10,756 nt of DNA from Pedobacter sp. UBA2067 (GCA_002333205.1 DDAD01000003.1:512-11267), one strand, 5' to 3'; shown: positions 1 through 6,973, counted from the first letter of the stretch. Notes: generated from the letters alone by a model not told the origin. Numbers and translations: made by a program.

Positions 1-471
1 CTGGTCATTGCCATCTCTTTTGCCCTGGGTAAAGGCTTCTGGCAGATCTTTATTGCTGTAGGCTTATCCACCTGGGTAGACGTCGCAAGGCTTGTGCGTG
101 GGCAAGTTATGGCGCTCAAGGAAGTGGAGTTCGTGGAAGCTTCCAAAGCGCTGGGTTTTTCCACCAGCCGCATCATCATCAAACACATCCTGCCGAATAT
201 CGCCGGACCGATCCTGGTAGTAGCCTCTGCAAACTTTGCTTCAGCAATCCTGCTGGAAACCGGCTTAAGCTTTCTGGGCTTTGGTGCACAACCACCAATG
301 CCAAGCTGGGGAACCATGATCAAGGAGCATTACGGATATATCATCATGGATGCCGCTTACCTGGCTGTGCTACCCGGACTGGCCATTATGCTTACCGTAT
401 ACGCATTCAACGTACTCGCCATTGGCCTGCGAGATGCCTTTGATGTGAAATCTCAGAACGTTACCGTTTAA
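1..471 (+). CDS. ABC peptide/nickel-type transporter permease (DppC/OppC family), 3' part only
   Basis: This is the C-terminal 156 residues of an inner-membrane permease. The frame is open from base 1, so the start lies left of the window; the GTG near base 94 is internal. The EAA loop that docks on the ATPase subunit is clear (VEASKALG at about residues 45-52, then HILPN at 62-66). It is followed by the DppC/OppC signature LSFLGFGAQPPMPSWG (89-104) and a GLRDAFD tail near the C terminus, where this family normally ends GLRDALDP. Hydrophobic stretches at about 1-24, 69-95 and 119-142 fit membrane helices. Family knowledge says such subunits pair with a DppB-type permease and import di- or oligopeptides or similar solutes; the substrate cannot be read from this fragment. 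No hairpin terminator is visible in the 52 bases before rnhB. Confidence 0.9.
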   Translation: MVIAISFALGKGFWQIFIAVGLSTWVDVARLVRGQVMALKEVEFVEASKALGFSTSRIIIKHILPNIAGPILVVASANFASAILLETGLSFLGFGAQPPMPSWGTMIKEHYGYIIMDAAYLAVLPGLAIMLTVYAFNVLAIGLRDAFDVKSQNVTV

Positions 472-511
472 AAATTACGTTTTCCGTTTATTTCTTCAGC
501 TGCATTATCCT

Positions 512-519
512 TAACTTTG
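512..519 (+). promoter_or_regulatory. Bacteroidota -7 promoter element for rnhB
   Basis: TAACTTTG is an exact match to the Bacteroidota -7 consensus TAnnTTTG and ends 4 bases before the rnhB ATG. No good TTG (-33) element lies 17-23 bases upstream. The spacing would put transcription start at or near the start codon, giving a leaderless or nearly leaderless message. This is a motif match only. Confidence 0.45.
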
Positions 520-523
520 CTGT

Positions 524-1135
524 ATGTTAATCAATAGTTTCCAAAAAGAACTGATCGAAGCAGGCTGTGATGAAGCGGGCAGAGGATGCCTTGCCGGTCC
601 GGTATATGCCGCTGCTGTCATTCTTCCACGGAAATTCAAATCCAAGATCCTGAACGACTCCAAGAAACTTACGCTTGAACAACGTTTAGAGATGCGGGAA
701 GTGATCCAGAAAGAAGCCATCTGCTGGGCAGTAGGTGTCGTGGACAACAACGAGATTGATGAGATTAACATCTTAAATGCTTCATTTCTGGCAATGCACC
801 GAGCCATCGACCAGCTTATGGTCATTCCGCAATACCTGGTTATCGACGGCAATCGCTTCAAGCCCTATTCCGATATCCCACATGCCTGCATCGTCAAAGG
901 CGACGGCAAGTATCTGAACATTGCCGCGGCATCCATCCTTGCGAAGACCTACCGGGATGATTACATGGCCAACATTGCTCTGGAGCATCCGGAATATGAA
1001 TGGCATCAGAATAAAGGCTATGCAACAGCTGCGCACCGCCTGGTATCTATAGAAAGAGGTTTAACACCATATCACCGAAGAACTTTCACGATCAGTCACC
1101 CGCAATTTGACGGTATGCCTGATCTTGTCGTATAA
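524..1135 (+). CDS. rnhB: Ribonuclease HII
   Basis: This 203-residue protein is full length for RNase HII, which nicks RNA in RNA-DNA hybrids and starts removal of misincorporated ribonucleotides from DNA in the cytoplasm. The N-terminal motif CDEAGRGCLAGPVYAAAVIL gives catalytic D16 and E17. The third acidic residue is D108 in VIDGN. The fourth is most likely D145 in SILAKTYRD, preceded by the conserved KGDGKYLNIAAA stretch. The type 2 signature GYATAAH (165-171) and the HRRTF segment (184-188) complete the fold. The ATG at 524 is preferred because the family starts only a few residues before the DEAGRG motif. No Shine-Dalgarno is seen; an exact TAnnTTTG box lies just upstream. The stop codon lies inside the promoter box of the next gene. 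Confidence 0.97.
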   Translation: MLINSFQKELIEAGCDEAGRGCLAGPVYAAAVILPRKFKSKILNDSKKLTLEQRLEMREVIQKEAICWAVGVVDNNEIDEINILNASFLAMHRAIDQLMVIPQYLVIDGNRFKPYSDIPHACIVKGDGKYLNIAAASILAKTYRDDYMANIALEHPEYEWHQNKGYATAAHRLVSIERGLTPYHRRTFTISHPQFDGMPDLVV

Positions 1136-1140
1136 ATTTG
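1107..1140 (+). promoter_or_regulatory. Putative Bacteroidota promoter for the glycosyltransferase gene
   Basis: TAAATTTG at 1133-1140 matches the -7 consensus TAnnTTTG exactly. A TTG at 1107-1109 sits 23 bases upstream, at the long end of the accepted 17-23 spacing for the -33 element. The TAA of the -7 box is also the rnhB stop codon, so the promoter is embedded in the end of the upstream gene. It would give a leader of only a few bases before the TTG start at 1154. Confidence 0.45.
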
Positions 1141-1153
1141 TACTTTCAGTAAC

Positions 1154-2356
1154 TTGAAAACGCTTTTTATTACAAACCGGGTTCCTTTTCCGCCGAAGAG
1201 CGGATATCCTATAGTTGTTTATAACACAATTAAGGGCCTGCTTCGTATGGGCGTAGAAATTACTTTGTTTAGCATAAATCCCAACCAGCACGTGGTGGAT
1301 GTAGAAGACATCTACGATCCCGTGTTTGATGCCATCAAGTTCCACCACTACAGCGTTAACACAGATGCCAGCCTGATTGGCGCCTTGTTTAACATCTTTT
1401 CAAATGAATCTTATAACGTATCCAGGTTTTATGATGATGAAGCGGCCAGGATGCTGGAAGATATCCTGCGCGAAACGGAGTTCGACATTATTCAGTTCGA
1501 AAGTCTCTTTGTTGTACCATATCTTGAGGTTGTAAAGGCCAATAGTAAAGCGAAGCTGATCTATCGGGCGCACAACATGCTGTTTGATGTCTGGGAACGC
1601 CTTTCACAAGGTGAAAAGTTCAGACCCAAACGACAGTATCTGGAGTTCCTCGCCAAGCGACTGAAAGCTTACGAGAGTGAACAGATTAACCGTTTCCACC
1701 GTGTGTTCGCCATTTCCGAACCCGACCGTCACCACATCATCAAGTTAGGCTGCGAAACCAGCGTGGATGTTTTTCCAGTATCACTGGATATTGAGCAGTA
1801 TAAAGTAGATCCTTCCAGATCCAGCTTTCCAACCTTGTTCCACCTGGGCTCTATGGACTGGCTGCCAAACCGCGAGGGAATAGAATGGTTCCTGGACGAA
1901 GTCTGGCCCGACATTGAAGAGTTGAACAGTGAACTGCGTTTCTACATTGCCGGTCGTAACATGCCGAAGAAGTTCTTCGAGTACGATTCCGATAATGTAC
2001 TGGTAGAAGGGGAGATCTTCGATGCGGTAGAATTTATGAACTCCAAAGCGATCATGATTGTGCCGCTGCTTTCCGGCAGTGGTATGCGGGTTAAAATACT
2101 GGAAGGTATGGCCATGGGTAAATGCATCATTGCAACCACCATTGCCGCAGAAGGTATTTCCTGCGAGCATGGCAAAGACATTCTGCTCGCCGATACCCCC
2201 GACGAGTTCTACCGCTACATCCTCCAGTGCCTTACTCAACCAAGAAAATGGAAGGAAATCGGCCAGCAGGCCAGGAAAACTGCTGAACGCGAATACGACA
2301 TCTCCGGCGTATCGCAAAGGATGTTTCAGGTATATCTGCAACTACTTAATGCTTAA
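1154..2356 (+). CDS. GT-B fold glycosyltransferase, GT4-like
   Basis: This 400-residue protein has a typical length for a family 4 glycosyltransferase moving a sugar from an activated donor to a glycan or lipid acceptor at the cytoplasmic membrane face. The N-terminal domain begins MKTLFITNRVPFPPKSGYP, as in family members that end a first beta strand with a proline- and glycine-rich loop. It has RAHN at 138-141. The C-terminal domain shows FHLGSMDWLPNREGIEWF (229-246) and then PLLSGSGMRVKILEGMAMGK (304-323), the nucleotide-sugar site. In the EX7E motif E317 is present but the usual first glutamate is a serine (S309), as in the subgroup carrying GSGMRVK. The start is TTG; no ATG fits the homologous N terminus. 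Acceptor and pathway are unknown, since no other polysaccharide gene is in view. It lies 18 bases after rnhB. Confidence 0.88.
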   Translation: MKTLFITNRVPFPPKSGYPIVVYNTIKGLLRMGVEITLFSINPNQHVVDVEDIYDPVFDAIKFHHYSVNTDASLIGALFNIFSNESYNVSRFYDDEAARMLEDILRETEFDIIQFESLFVVPYLEVVKANSKAKLIYRAHNMLFDVWERLSQGEKFRPKRQYLEFLAKRLKAYESEQINRFHRVFAISEPDRHHIIKLGCETSVDVFPVSLDIEQYKVDPSRSSFPTLFHLGSMDWLPNREGIEWFLDEVWPDIEELNSELRFYIAGRNMPKKFFEYDSDNVLVEGEIFDAVEFMNSKAIMIVPLLSGSGMRVKILEGMAMGKCIIATTIAAEGISCEHGKDILLADTPDEFYRYILQCLTQPRKWKEIGQQARKTAEREYDISGVSQRMFQVYLQLLNA

Positions 2357-2365
2357 AAATTTGTG

Positions 2366-2373
2366 TACTTTTG
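2366..2373 (+). promoter_or_regulatory. Bacteroidota -7 promoter element for gcvT (and probably comB)
   Basis: TACTTTTG is an exact TAnnTTTG match in the AT-rich gap after the glycosyltransferase stop. No TTG is found at the usual -33 distance. Predicted transcription start is near 2378-2380, which leaves a leader of about 17 bases to the upstream ATG (2397) or about 68 bases to the preferred ATG (2448). Confidence 0.5.
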
Positions 2374-2447
2374 CCCACAATTTTTAACAATAAAGCATGA
2401 ATTCATCACACCGTGATGGATACCGTGCCAACCCAGAATCTAAACAG

Positions 2448-3527
2448 ATGAAAGAGATCGCTTTAACCAACAAACACATTTCCTTAGGTGCTAAAATGGT
2501 TCCCTTTGCCGGATATAACATGCCGGTGCAATACGAAGGCATCAATGCCGAACACGCAACAGTAAGACAAGGTGTTGGCGTATTCGATGTATCGCACATG
2601 GGTGAGTTTATCTTAAAAGGCGAAAATGCTTTAGATCTCATTCAACGTGTTACCAGCAATGACGCCTCTAAATTGTACGATGGTAAAATCCAATATTCAT
2701 GCCTTCCAAACGAAGACGGCGGTATTGTAGATGATTTATTGGTTTATCGCATTGATGAGAAAACCTATATGCTTGTTGTTAATGCTTCCAACATTGAGAA
2801 AGACTGGAACTGGATCCAGAAATACAATACCCAGGGGGTAGAGATGCATAACATCTCCGATAAGACCTCTTTACTTGCCGTACAAGGCCCTAAAGCTGCA
2901 GAAGCACTACAAAGCCTTACCGAGGTAGACCTTGCTTCTATGGAGTACTATACCTTTGTTAAAGGTCAGTTTGCAGGCGTGGATAACGTGTTGATCTCTG
3001 CAACCGGTTATACTGGTGCAGGTGGTTTCGAGATTTATTTTGACAATGAACACGCAGATAAGATCTGGGATGCAGTTTTTGCAGCTGGTGCTGATTTAGG
3101 CATTAAGCCAATCGGATTAGGCGCTCGCGATACCTTACGCCTTGAAATGGGCTTCTGCTTGTACGGAAATGATATTGACGATAACACTTCACCTATTGAA
3201 GCAGGCTTAGGTTGGATCACCAAGTTCACCAAGAACTTTACCAACAGTGAAGCAATAAAAGCACAAAAAGAAGCGGGTGTAAAAAGTAAACTGATCGGCT
3301 TTGAAATGATTGACCGTGGTATTCCCCGTCACGATTATGAGATTGTAGATGCAGAAGGCAATAAGATTGGAAGAGTAACCTCCGGAACGCAGTCGCCATC
3401 GCTTCAGAAGGCCATTGGAATGGGTTATGTCCAGAAAGAATTCGCAAAAGAGGGCAGCGAAATTTACATCAGCATTCGAAACAACAAAGTGAAAGCTAAG
3501 GTTGTAAAGTTCCCTTTTTATAAATAA
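2448..3527 (+). CDS. gcvT: Glycine cleavage system T protein (aminomethyltransferase)
   Basis: GcvT moves the aminomethyl carbon of glycine from lipoylated H protein to tetrahydrofolate, releasing ammonia and forming 5,10-methylene-THF in the cytoplasm. From the ATG at 2448 the protein has 359 residues, close to the 360 or so usual for the family. Visible motifs are GAKMVPFAGYNMPVQY (14-29), GVFDVSHMGEF (44-54), the catalytic aspartate region IVDDLLVY (93-100), VNASNIEKDW (111-120), YTGAGGFEI (188-196), LGARDTLRLEMG (224-235) and PIEAGLGW (249-256). An in-frame ATG at 2397 would add 17 residues (18 codons upstream counting the first Met), with no resemblance to the family N terminus. I therefore prefer 2448, although 2397 cannot be excluded. 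The other glycine-cleavage genes are not in the window. comB follows after 18 bases, suggesting co-transcription. Confidence 0.96.
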   Translation: MKEIALTNKHISLGAKMVPFAGYNMPVQYEGINAEHATVRQGVGVFDVSHMGEFILKGENALDLIQRVTSNDASKLYDGKIQYSCLPNEDGGIVDDLLVYRIDEKTYMLVVNASNIEKDWNWIQKYNTQGVEMHNISDKTSLLAVQGPKAAEALQSLTEVDLASMEYYTFVKGQFAGVDNVLISATGYTGAGGFEIYFDNEHADKIWDAVFAAGADLGIKPIGLGARDTLRLEMGFCLYGNDIDDNTSPIEAGLGWITKFTKNFTNSEAIKAQKEAGVKSKLIGFEMIDRGIPRHDYEIVDAEGNKIGRVTSGTQSPSLQKAIGMGYVQKEFAKEGSEIYISIRNNKVKAKVVKFPFYK

Positions 3528-3545
3528 GCCGTACCCATATATTAC

Positions 3546-4265
3546 ATGTCGAGAAAAATAGAAGTTTGTTTAACGCCCGCATTGTTGGGGCTTTATGATA
3601 TAAAAAATAGTATAGTTGTTGTCATTGATATTCTAAGGGCAACCTCTTCCATGGTTTATGGTATTGATAATGGTGCAACATCCATTATTCCCGTTGCGCA
3701 GGTTGAAGATTGTTTAAAGTATGCCGATCATGGCTATCTGCTAGCTGCTGAGCGTAACGGCGAAGTGGTAACCGGGTACAATTTCGGGAACTCTCCCTTT
3801 TCGTATACAGCCGAGCATGTTGCCGGTAAGACGGTTGTATTAACAACCACAAACGGCACGAAGGCATTGCACATGGCACGTGCAACTGCACACCAGGTCG
3901 TTATTGGTTCATTTTTAAACCTGAAAGCACTATGCGAATGGTTGAAAGAACAGCCGCAGGATGTGTTGCTATTGTGTGCAGGCTGGAAAGATTCTGCAAA
4001 TCTGGAAGATACTCTGTTTGCAGGTGCAGTCGTGAAAGAGCTACATGATGAATTCAGCGTGTTTGATGATTCATCTGTGATGGCGGAAGATCTTTATGGA
4101 CTTGCTGAACATGATTTGGGTGCTTACATGACCAAATCTTCGCATAGTCACCGCCTGGCTGCGTTAAACATTGGCGAAGACGTTAAGTTTTGCCTGCAGT
4201 TGAACATTTGCCAGGCTATTCCCGTACTGGTGGGCGATGCACTCATTGCCTTGAACAAAGATTAA
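3546..4265 (+). CDS. comB: ComB family phosphatase (2-phosphosulfolactate phosphatase homologue)
   Basis: This 239-residue protein matches the ComB family throughout: VVVIDILRATSSM (24-36) with D28, NFGNSP (79-84), GKTVVLTTTNGTKAL (94-108), CAGWKDSANLEDTLFAGAVV (144-163) and SHSHRLAALNIGEDVKFCL (199-217). The characterised archaeal enzyme is a Mg-dependent phosphatase that converts 2-phosphosulfolactate to sulfolactate in coenzyme M synthesis. Bacteroidota are not known to make coenzyme M, so the family assignment is strong but the substrate here is unknown. No ComA or ComC partner is in the window. The gene starts 18 bases after gcvT and ends at a strong terminator, so it is probably the last gene of a gcvT-comB transcript. 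The ATG at 3546 leaves a normal N terminus. Confidence 0.87.
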   Translation: MSRKIEVCLTPALLGLYDIKNSIVVVIDILRATSSMVYGIDNGATSIIPVAQVEDCLKYADHGYLLAAERNGEVVTGYNFGNSPFSYTAEHVAGKTVVLTTTNGTKALHMARATAHQVVIGSFLNLKALCEWLKEQPQDVLLLCAGWKDSANLEDTLFAGAVVKELHDEFSVFDDSSVMAEDLYGLAEHDLGAYMTKSSHSHRLAALNIGEDVKFCLQLNICQAIPVLVGDALIALNKD

Positions 4266-4292
4266 TAAACACGTTTTACTCCATAAATAACG

Positions 4293-4325
4293 AGGCCCTG
4301 CGCATTTACTGCGTGGGGCCTTTTG
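4293..4325 (+). terminator. Rho-independent terminator after comB
   Basis: A 12-bp stem (4293-4304 with 4310-4321, arm sequence AGGCCCTGCGCA) contains two internal G-T wobbles and a 5-base loop TTTAC. The stem ends with a run of T at 4321-4324. The reverse direction has no T run after the stem, so it is oriented to stop gcvT-comB transcription before the convergent patatin gene. Confidence 0.85.
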
Positions 4326-4369
4326 CTTGGGGCAGGGCCATCAGCAGATTTGGCGTTGTAAGCTGCAAG

Positions 4370-4396
4370 GCTCGTTAAACCGTGGTTTAACCGAGC
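4370..4396. repeat. Inverted repeat spanning the patatin gene stop codon
   Basis: GCTCGTTAAACC at 4370-4381 pairs with GGTTTAACCGAGC at 4384-4396 across a 2-base loop, with one bulged base. The minus-strand TAA stop of the patatin gene (4387-4389) lies within the right arm. No T run follows on either strand, so it is not a classic intrinsic terminator. It may stabilise the mRNA 3' end or assist termination. Confidence 0.5.
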
Positions 4397-5157
4397 AGCT
4401 GTTTCAGCTTCTCGTTGCTGTGGATGGCGCGAAGGGTTTCCTCATAGGCCAGCCAGTAAATGGTTTCCGCCTTTGCGGTATCAAAGGTTTTGATTTCCCC
4501 CATACCTTTAGGCTCAATCAGCACATCGCATAAAGGTGATTTCTCTTCCATATCCTTGTTTATCGACATCAGGAAAGCCCTGCCCATAAGTGCTCTGATC
4601 TTGGTGATTTTCTCCACCGGATTAAGGTGGTTACAGGAAGAACCAATAATAAAATCGCAGTTGCCTACCAACGGTTCAATGGGAAAGTTGTTTAGGATGC
4701 CACCATCTACATACATCTGGTTGTTGATCATCACCGGACTGAAAATGCCGGGAATGCAGCTGGAGGCCTGTACCGTCCGAATGAGCGGTCCCTGGTTAAA
4801 GTACTCAATCTTGCCCTCGCTGAAGTTTGTGGCTGCAATGGTCAAAGGAATCTTCAGGCTTTCAAAGCGGTCGTCGGGGAAGTAGGTTTGGAACAGCGCC
4901 GTGGTGCGCTCAATATTGATCAATCCCAAGCCTTGCAATGCAGGACGGATGAAGCGCAGCAGCTTGGTTTTGAGGAAGATCTTAAGCCCTTCTTCCGGGT
5001 CTACACCCGAAGCGTAAAAGGCCCCGGCAATAGAACCTGCGCTGGTACCACTGATATGACTGAATTGTACACCGGCATTTGAAAATGCTTTAAGCACGCC
5101 TAAATGCGCAATGCCTCTAATGCCGCCGCCGGATAGTACAATACCTACTTTTGTCAT
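4387..5157 (-). CDS. Patatin-like lipid acyl hydrolase
   Basis: This 256-residue single-domain patatin is a Ser-Asp dyad hydrolase; the family cleaves acyl chains from phospholipids or other lipids. The oxyanion motif SGGGIRG (9-15) is followed by the nucleophile motif GTSAG with S39. DGG (151-153) supplies the catalytic aspartate D151, and ASSCIPGIFSPV (131-142) is a conserved family segment. There is no signal peptide, no membrane segment and no Omp85 or POTRA extension, so it is probably cytosolic or loosely membrane associated. This differs from large secreted bacterial patatins. Its ATG overlaps the gldB stop in an ATGA, which implies translational coupling with the lipoprotein gene upstream. 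Its substrate is not known. An inverted repeat covers its stop codon. Confidence 0.93.
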   Translation of the reverse strand: MTKVGIVLSGGGIRGIAHLGVLKAFSNAGVQFSHISGTSAGSIAGAFYASGVDPEEGLKIFLKTKLLRFIRPALQGLGLINIERTTALFQTYFPDDRFESLKIPLTIAATNFSEGKIEYFNQGPLIRTVQASSCIPGIFSPVMINNQMYVDGGILNNFPIEPLVGNCDFIIGSSCNHLNPVEKITKIRALMGRAFLMSINKDMEEKSPLCDVLIEPKGMGEIKTFDTAKAETIYWLAYEETLRAIHSNEKLKQLLG

Positions 5158-6188
5158 TTCTGCCTTGGTTTATATTTCGAAGCATGCAGGATCTGCTCTG
5201 CATCTCTTTCTGCCATCAGCTCCTGTAAAGTCACATCCGGATTTTCCTTCATGTACTTCCTTACGATCTGCCAACCCATCCATACACCCAATTTTGGTGC
5301 CGATTGGTTCTTTTCACCCAGTCCGGGTGTAAAAGGACCTTCACTCAGGTACACCTGGATTTTTTGGTAGTCCGTTTTGAACAGCAGTTCGTGCTCCATA
5401 AAGTAGCCCCAGATATTGCCTTCGTAGGTTGTACACCAGCCCAGTTGTTTGTCGGTGTAGCCAATCTTCACCGAATCGGGCACCTTTTCATCGAGCACCT
5501 GATCCATAAAATACAGGATTTTCCCGTTGTGGATCATTTTCGAAAGTAGGGTACGGTCTTCATCACGTTCCGGAAATAGTTCTTCCCGGGCAAAGGTTTC
5601 CGCCAATCGCGGAACAACATACTCCGGCGTAAATCTTCTGGAAAGGTACATCGGAACGCTTTGTGCAATGGCTGGATAAAAGCGGCTGTCCTTCCCCAAG
5701 AACATGTCTAGCCCTATGCCCATATAGCCATCGCCGATAGGCGCTTGTACTTCAAAGCCGGATACAAAAGAGATGAACTTAGGAACGTGGACCTGCGGAT
5801 AGTAGTGTTTGATGTATTTGAAAGTTGTCGTCAGGTCTTTTTCAATTGGTGCCATGTTTTTGAACACGCTGTCGGCATCATGGTTCAGGTCTTTGAACGC
5901 CTGATCCTGATACAGGACATCCAAAATTTCCGGGCCCGAATAGGCGCCATTTCCAACAATGCGGGTGACATAATCCTGGTAAAAATTACCATACTTCTTG
6001 GCAAGCGCGGCATCCGTTTGCTGCGGTCCTTTAGCCATGCCCGCTACGATATCCCGGTCGAAACGTGCTATGGAAATATCCAAATTAATAGCTTCTACAT
6101 CAGGGCGCTTGTTCTGCTTGCAGGAAAATAGTATCAGCAGAGCGGCAAAAAAAAGATAGATTTGGGAAAACTTAACCGTATTGTTCAT
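5154..6188 (-). CDS. gldB: Gliding motility-associated lipoprotein GldB family
   Basis: From the ATG at 6188 this is a 344-residue lipoprotein. It has a short polar start, a hydrophobic helix and a lipobox LFSC, with C23 as the predicted lipidated residue. GldB-family features include IARFDRDI (40-47), IGLDMFLGKD (158-167), MIHNGKILYF (218-227), GPFTPGL (284-290) and APKLGVWMGWQIVRKYM (297-313). In Flavobacterium johnsoniae GldB is needed for gliding; homologues also occur in non-gliding Bacteroidota, so motility cannot be inferred from this gene alone. Its biochemical activity is not established, and I see no HExxH zinc motif. An in-frame TTG three codons upstream falls inside the promoter box and is an unlikely start. 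The stop overlaps the patatin ATG by 4 bases. Confidence 0.88.
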   Translation of the reverse strand: MNNTVKFSQIYLFFAALLILFSCKQNKRPDVEAINLDISIARFDRDIVAGMAKGPQQTDAALAKKYGNFYQDYVTRIVGNGAYSGPEILDVLYQDQAFKDLNHDADSVFKNMAPIEKDLTTTFKYIKHYYPQVHVPKFISFVSGFEVQAPIGDGYMGIGLDMFLGKDSRFYPAIAQSVPMYLSRRFTPEYVVPRLAETFAREELFPERDEDRTLLSKMIHNGKILYFMDQVLDEKVPDSVKIGYTDKQLGWCTTYEGNIWGYFMEHELLFKTDYQKIQVYLSEGPFTPGLGEKNQSAPKLGVWMGWQIVRKYMKENPDVTLQELMAERDAEQILHASKYKPRQK

Positions 6189-6194
6189 GTTGAA

Positions 6195-6202
6195 CAAATA
6201 TA
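6195..6202 (-). promoter_or_regulatory. Bacteroidota -7 promoter element for gldB-patatin
   Basis: Read on the minus strand this is TATATTTG, an exact TAnnTTTG match, 6 bases before the gldB ATG. No TTG is found at -33 spacing. The geometry predicts transcription beginning at or within a few bases of the ATG, giving a leaderless or nearly leaderless message. Confidence 0.5.
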
Positions 6203-6272
6203 GACAGATCAGGGCTTAATCCTGCATCGACGGTGCTGTCAATTGAAATGTATAATCCTGGCTGCTGAGGCC

Positions 6273-6280
6273 TATTTTTA
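6273..6280 (+). promoter_or_regulatory. Possible -7 element for the outer-membrane barrel gene
   Basis: TATTTTTA differs from TAnnTTTG only at the last base and ends 6 bases before the ATG at 6287, the same geometry as at gldB and rnhB. A TTG at 6243-6245 is 27 bases upstream, longer than the usual spacing. This is a weak call, supported mainly by position. Confidence 0.25.
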
Positions 6281-6286
6281 AATTGT

Positions 6287-6961
6287 ATGAAAAAAATCTT
6301 ATTTACTCTTTTCTTATTTTGTTTAACAGGAAGCGCATTTGCGCAATGGCAGAATGGCCCTTTAGGTAACGACTTTAAACTCGGCTTAACCGCACATCCA
6401 ACCTTCGGCTGGTTAAAACCTGAAGATGGCAAAGGTGATGGTACCAGTTTAGGCTTCTCTTATGGTTTACTGGGCGACTTCAACTTCGCGGAAAATTACA
6501 GCTTCTCTACCGGGTTAACCATCACAACCATCAATGGGAAAAGTACAGAGATCAACCCGGCACCTTACCACGATGTAAATGACCCAAACAAGCTGGCTTA
6601 CGGTTTGAAATACAAATTGCAGTACATTGAGATACCATTGACCATCAAACTTCGCACATCCAAAGTGGGCGAAATGGTGTGGTACGGACAATTTGGACTA
6701 TCTAATGATTTTAACATTGGTGCTAAACAGGATGTTTCTTTATCGGGCAGGACCATCGTTGAAGATAAGAACATCAAAGATTTAACCAACTTCTACAGAG
6801 CGGGACTGATTCTTGGTGCCGGCGGTGAGTTCGATCTGGATTCGCACACCAGTGTTGCAGTTGGTTTAACTTTCAACAATGGATTTACCGATATCAGCGA
6901 TGATAAGAATCGTAGTGTTCGTAACCATTACGTAGGATTAAACCTTGCCGTATTCTTTTAA
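6287..6961 (+). CDS. PorT-like outer-membrane beta-barrel protein
   Basis: This 224-residue secreted protein begins with a clear Sec signal peptide: Lys-Lys at residues 2-3, a hydrophobic core, then SAFA with predicted cleavage before Q20. The mature part alternates polar and hydrophobic residues in short strands separated by glycine- and asparagine-rich turns. Examples are GTSLGFSYGLLGDFNF, YSFSTGLTITTING and LKYKLQYIEIPLTIKLR. It ends VGLNLAVFF with a terminal aromatic residue, as expected of an outer-membrane barrel. The segment order resembles the PF13568 (OMP_b-brl_2, PorT-like) group common in Bacteroidota, probably of eight or so strands. No specific function or ligand can be assigned. 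It is divergent from gldB across a 98-base gap and has its own terminator, so it is likely monocistronic. Confidence 0.82.
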   Translation: MKKILFTLFLFCLTGSAFAQWQNGPLGNDFKLGLTAHPTFGWLKPEDGKGDGTSLGFSYGLLGDFNFAENYSFSTGLTITTINGKSTEINPAPYHDVNDPNKLAYGLKYKLQYIEIPLTIKLRTSKVGEMVWYGQFGLSNDFNIGAKQDVSLSGRTIVEDKNIKDLTNFYRAGLILGAGGEFDLDSHTSVAVGLTFNNGFTDISDDKNRSVRNHYVGLNLAVFF

Positions 6962-6973
6962 GACCTTATTTGT

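Noticed and set aside
1781..2341. 186-codon open frame on the minus strand inside the glycosyltransferase gene
   Set aside because: It lies wholly opposite a gene with clear family motifs; its translation shows no recognisable domain and it has no promoter or start context.
5745..6131. 128-codon open frame on the plus strand inside gldB
   Set aside because: It is antisense to gldB, whose lipobox and C-terminal motifs make that the coding strand.
6189..6197. TTG start for gldB three codons upstream of the ATG
   Set aside because: The TTG overlaps the exact TATATTTG promoter box, so it would not be on the transcript. The ATG at 6188 gives a normal lipoprotein signal peptide.
6251..6256. TATAAT resembling a sigma-70 -10 box in the gldB/barrel divergent gap
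   Set aside because: The Bacteroidota housekeeping sigma uses TAnnTTTG rather than TATAAT, and no TTGACA is correctly spaced. It is likely chance in AT-rich DNA.
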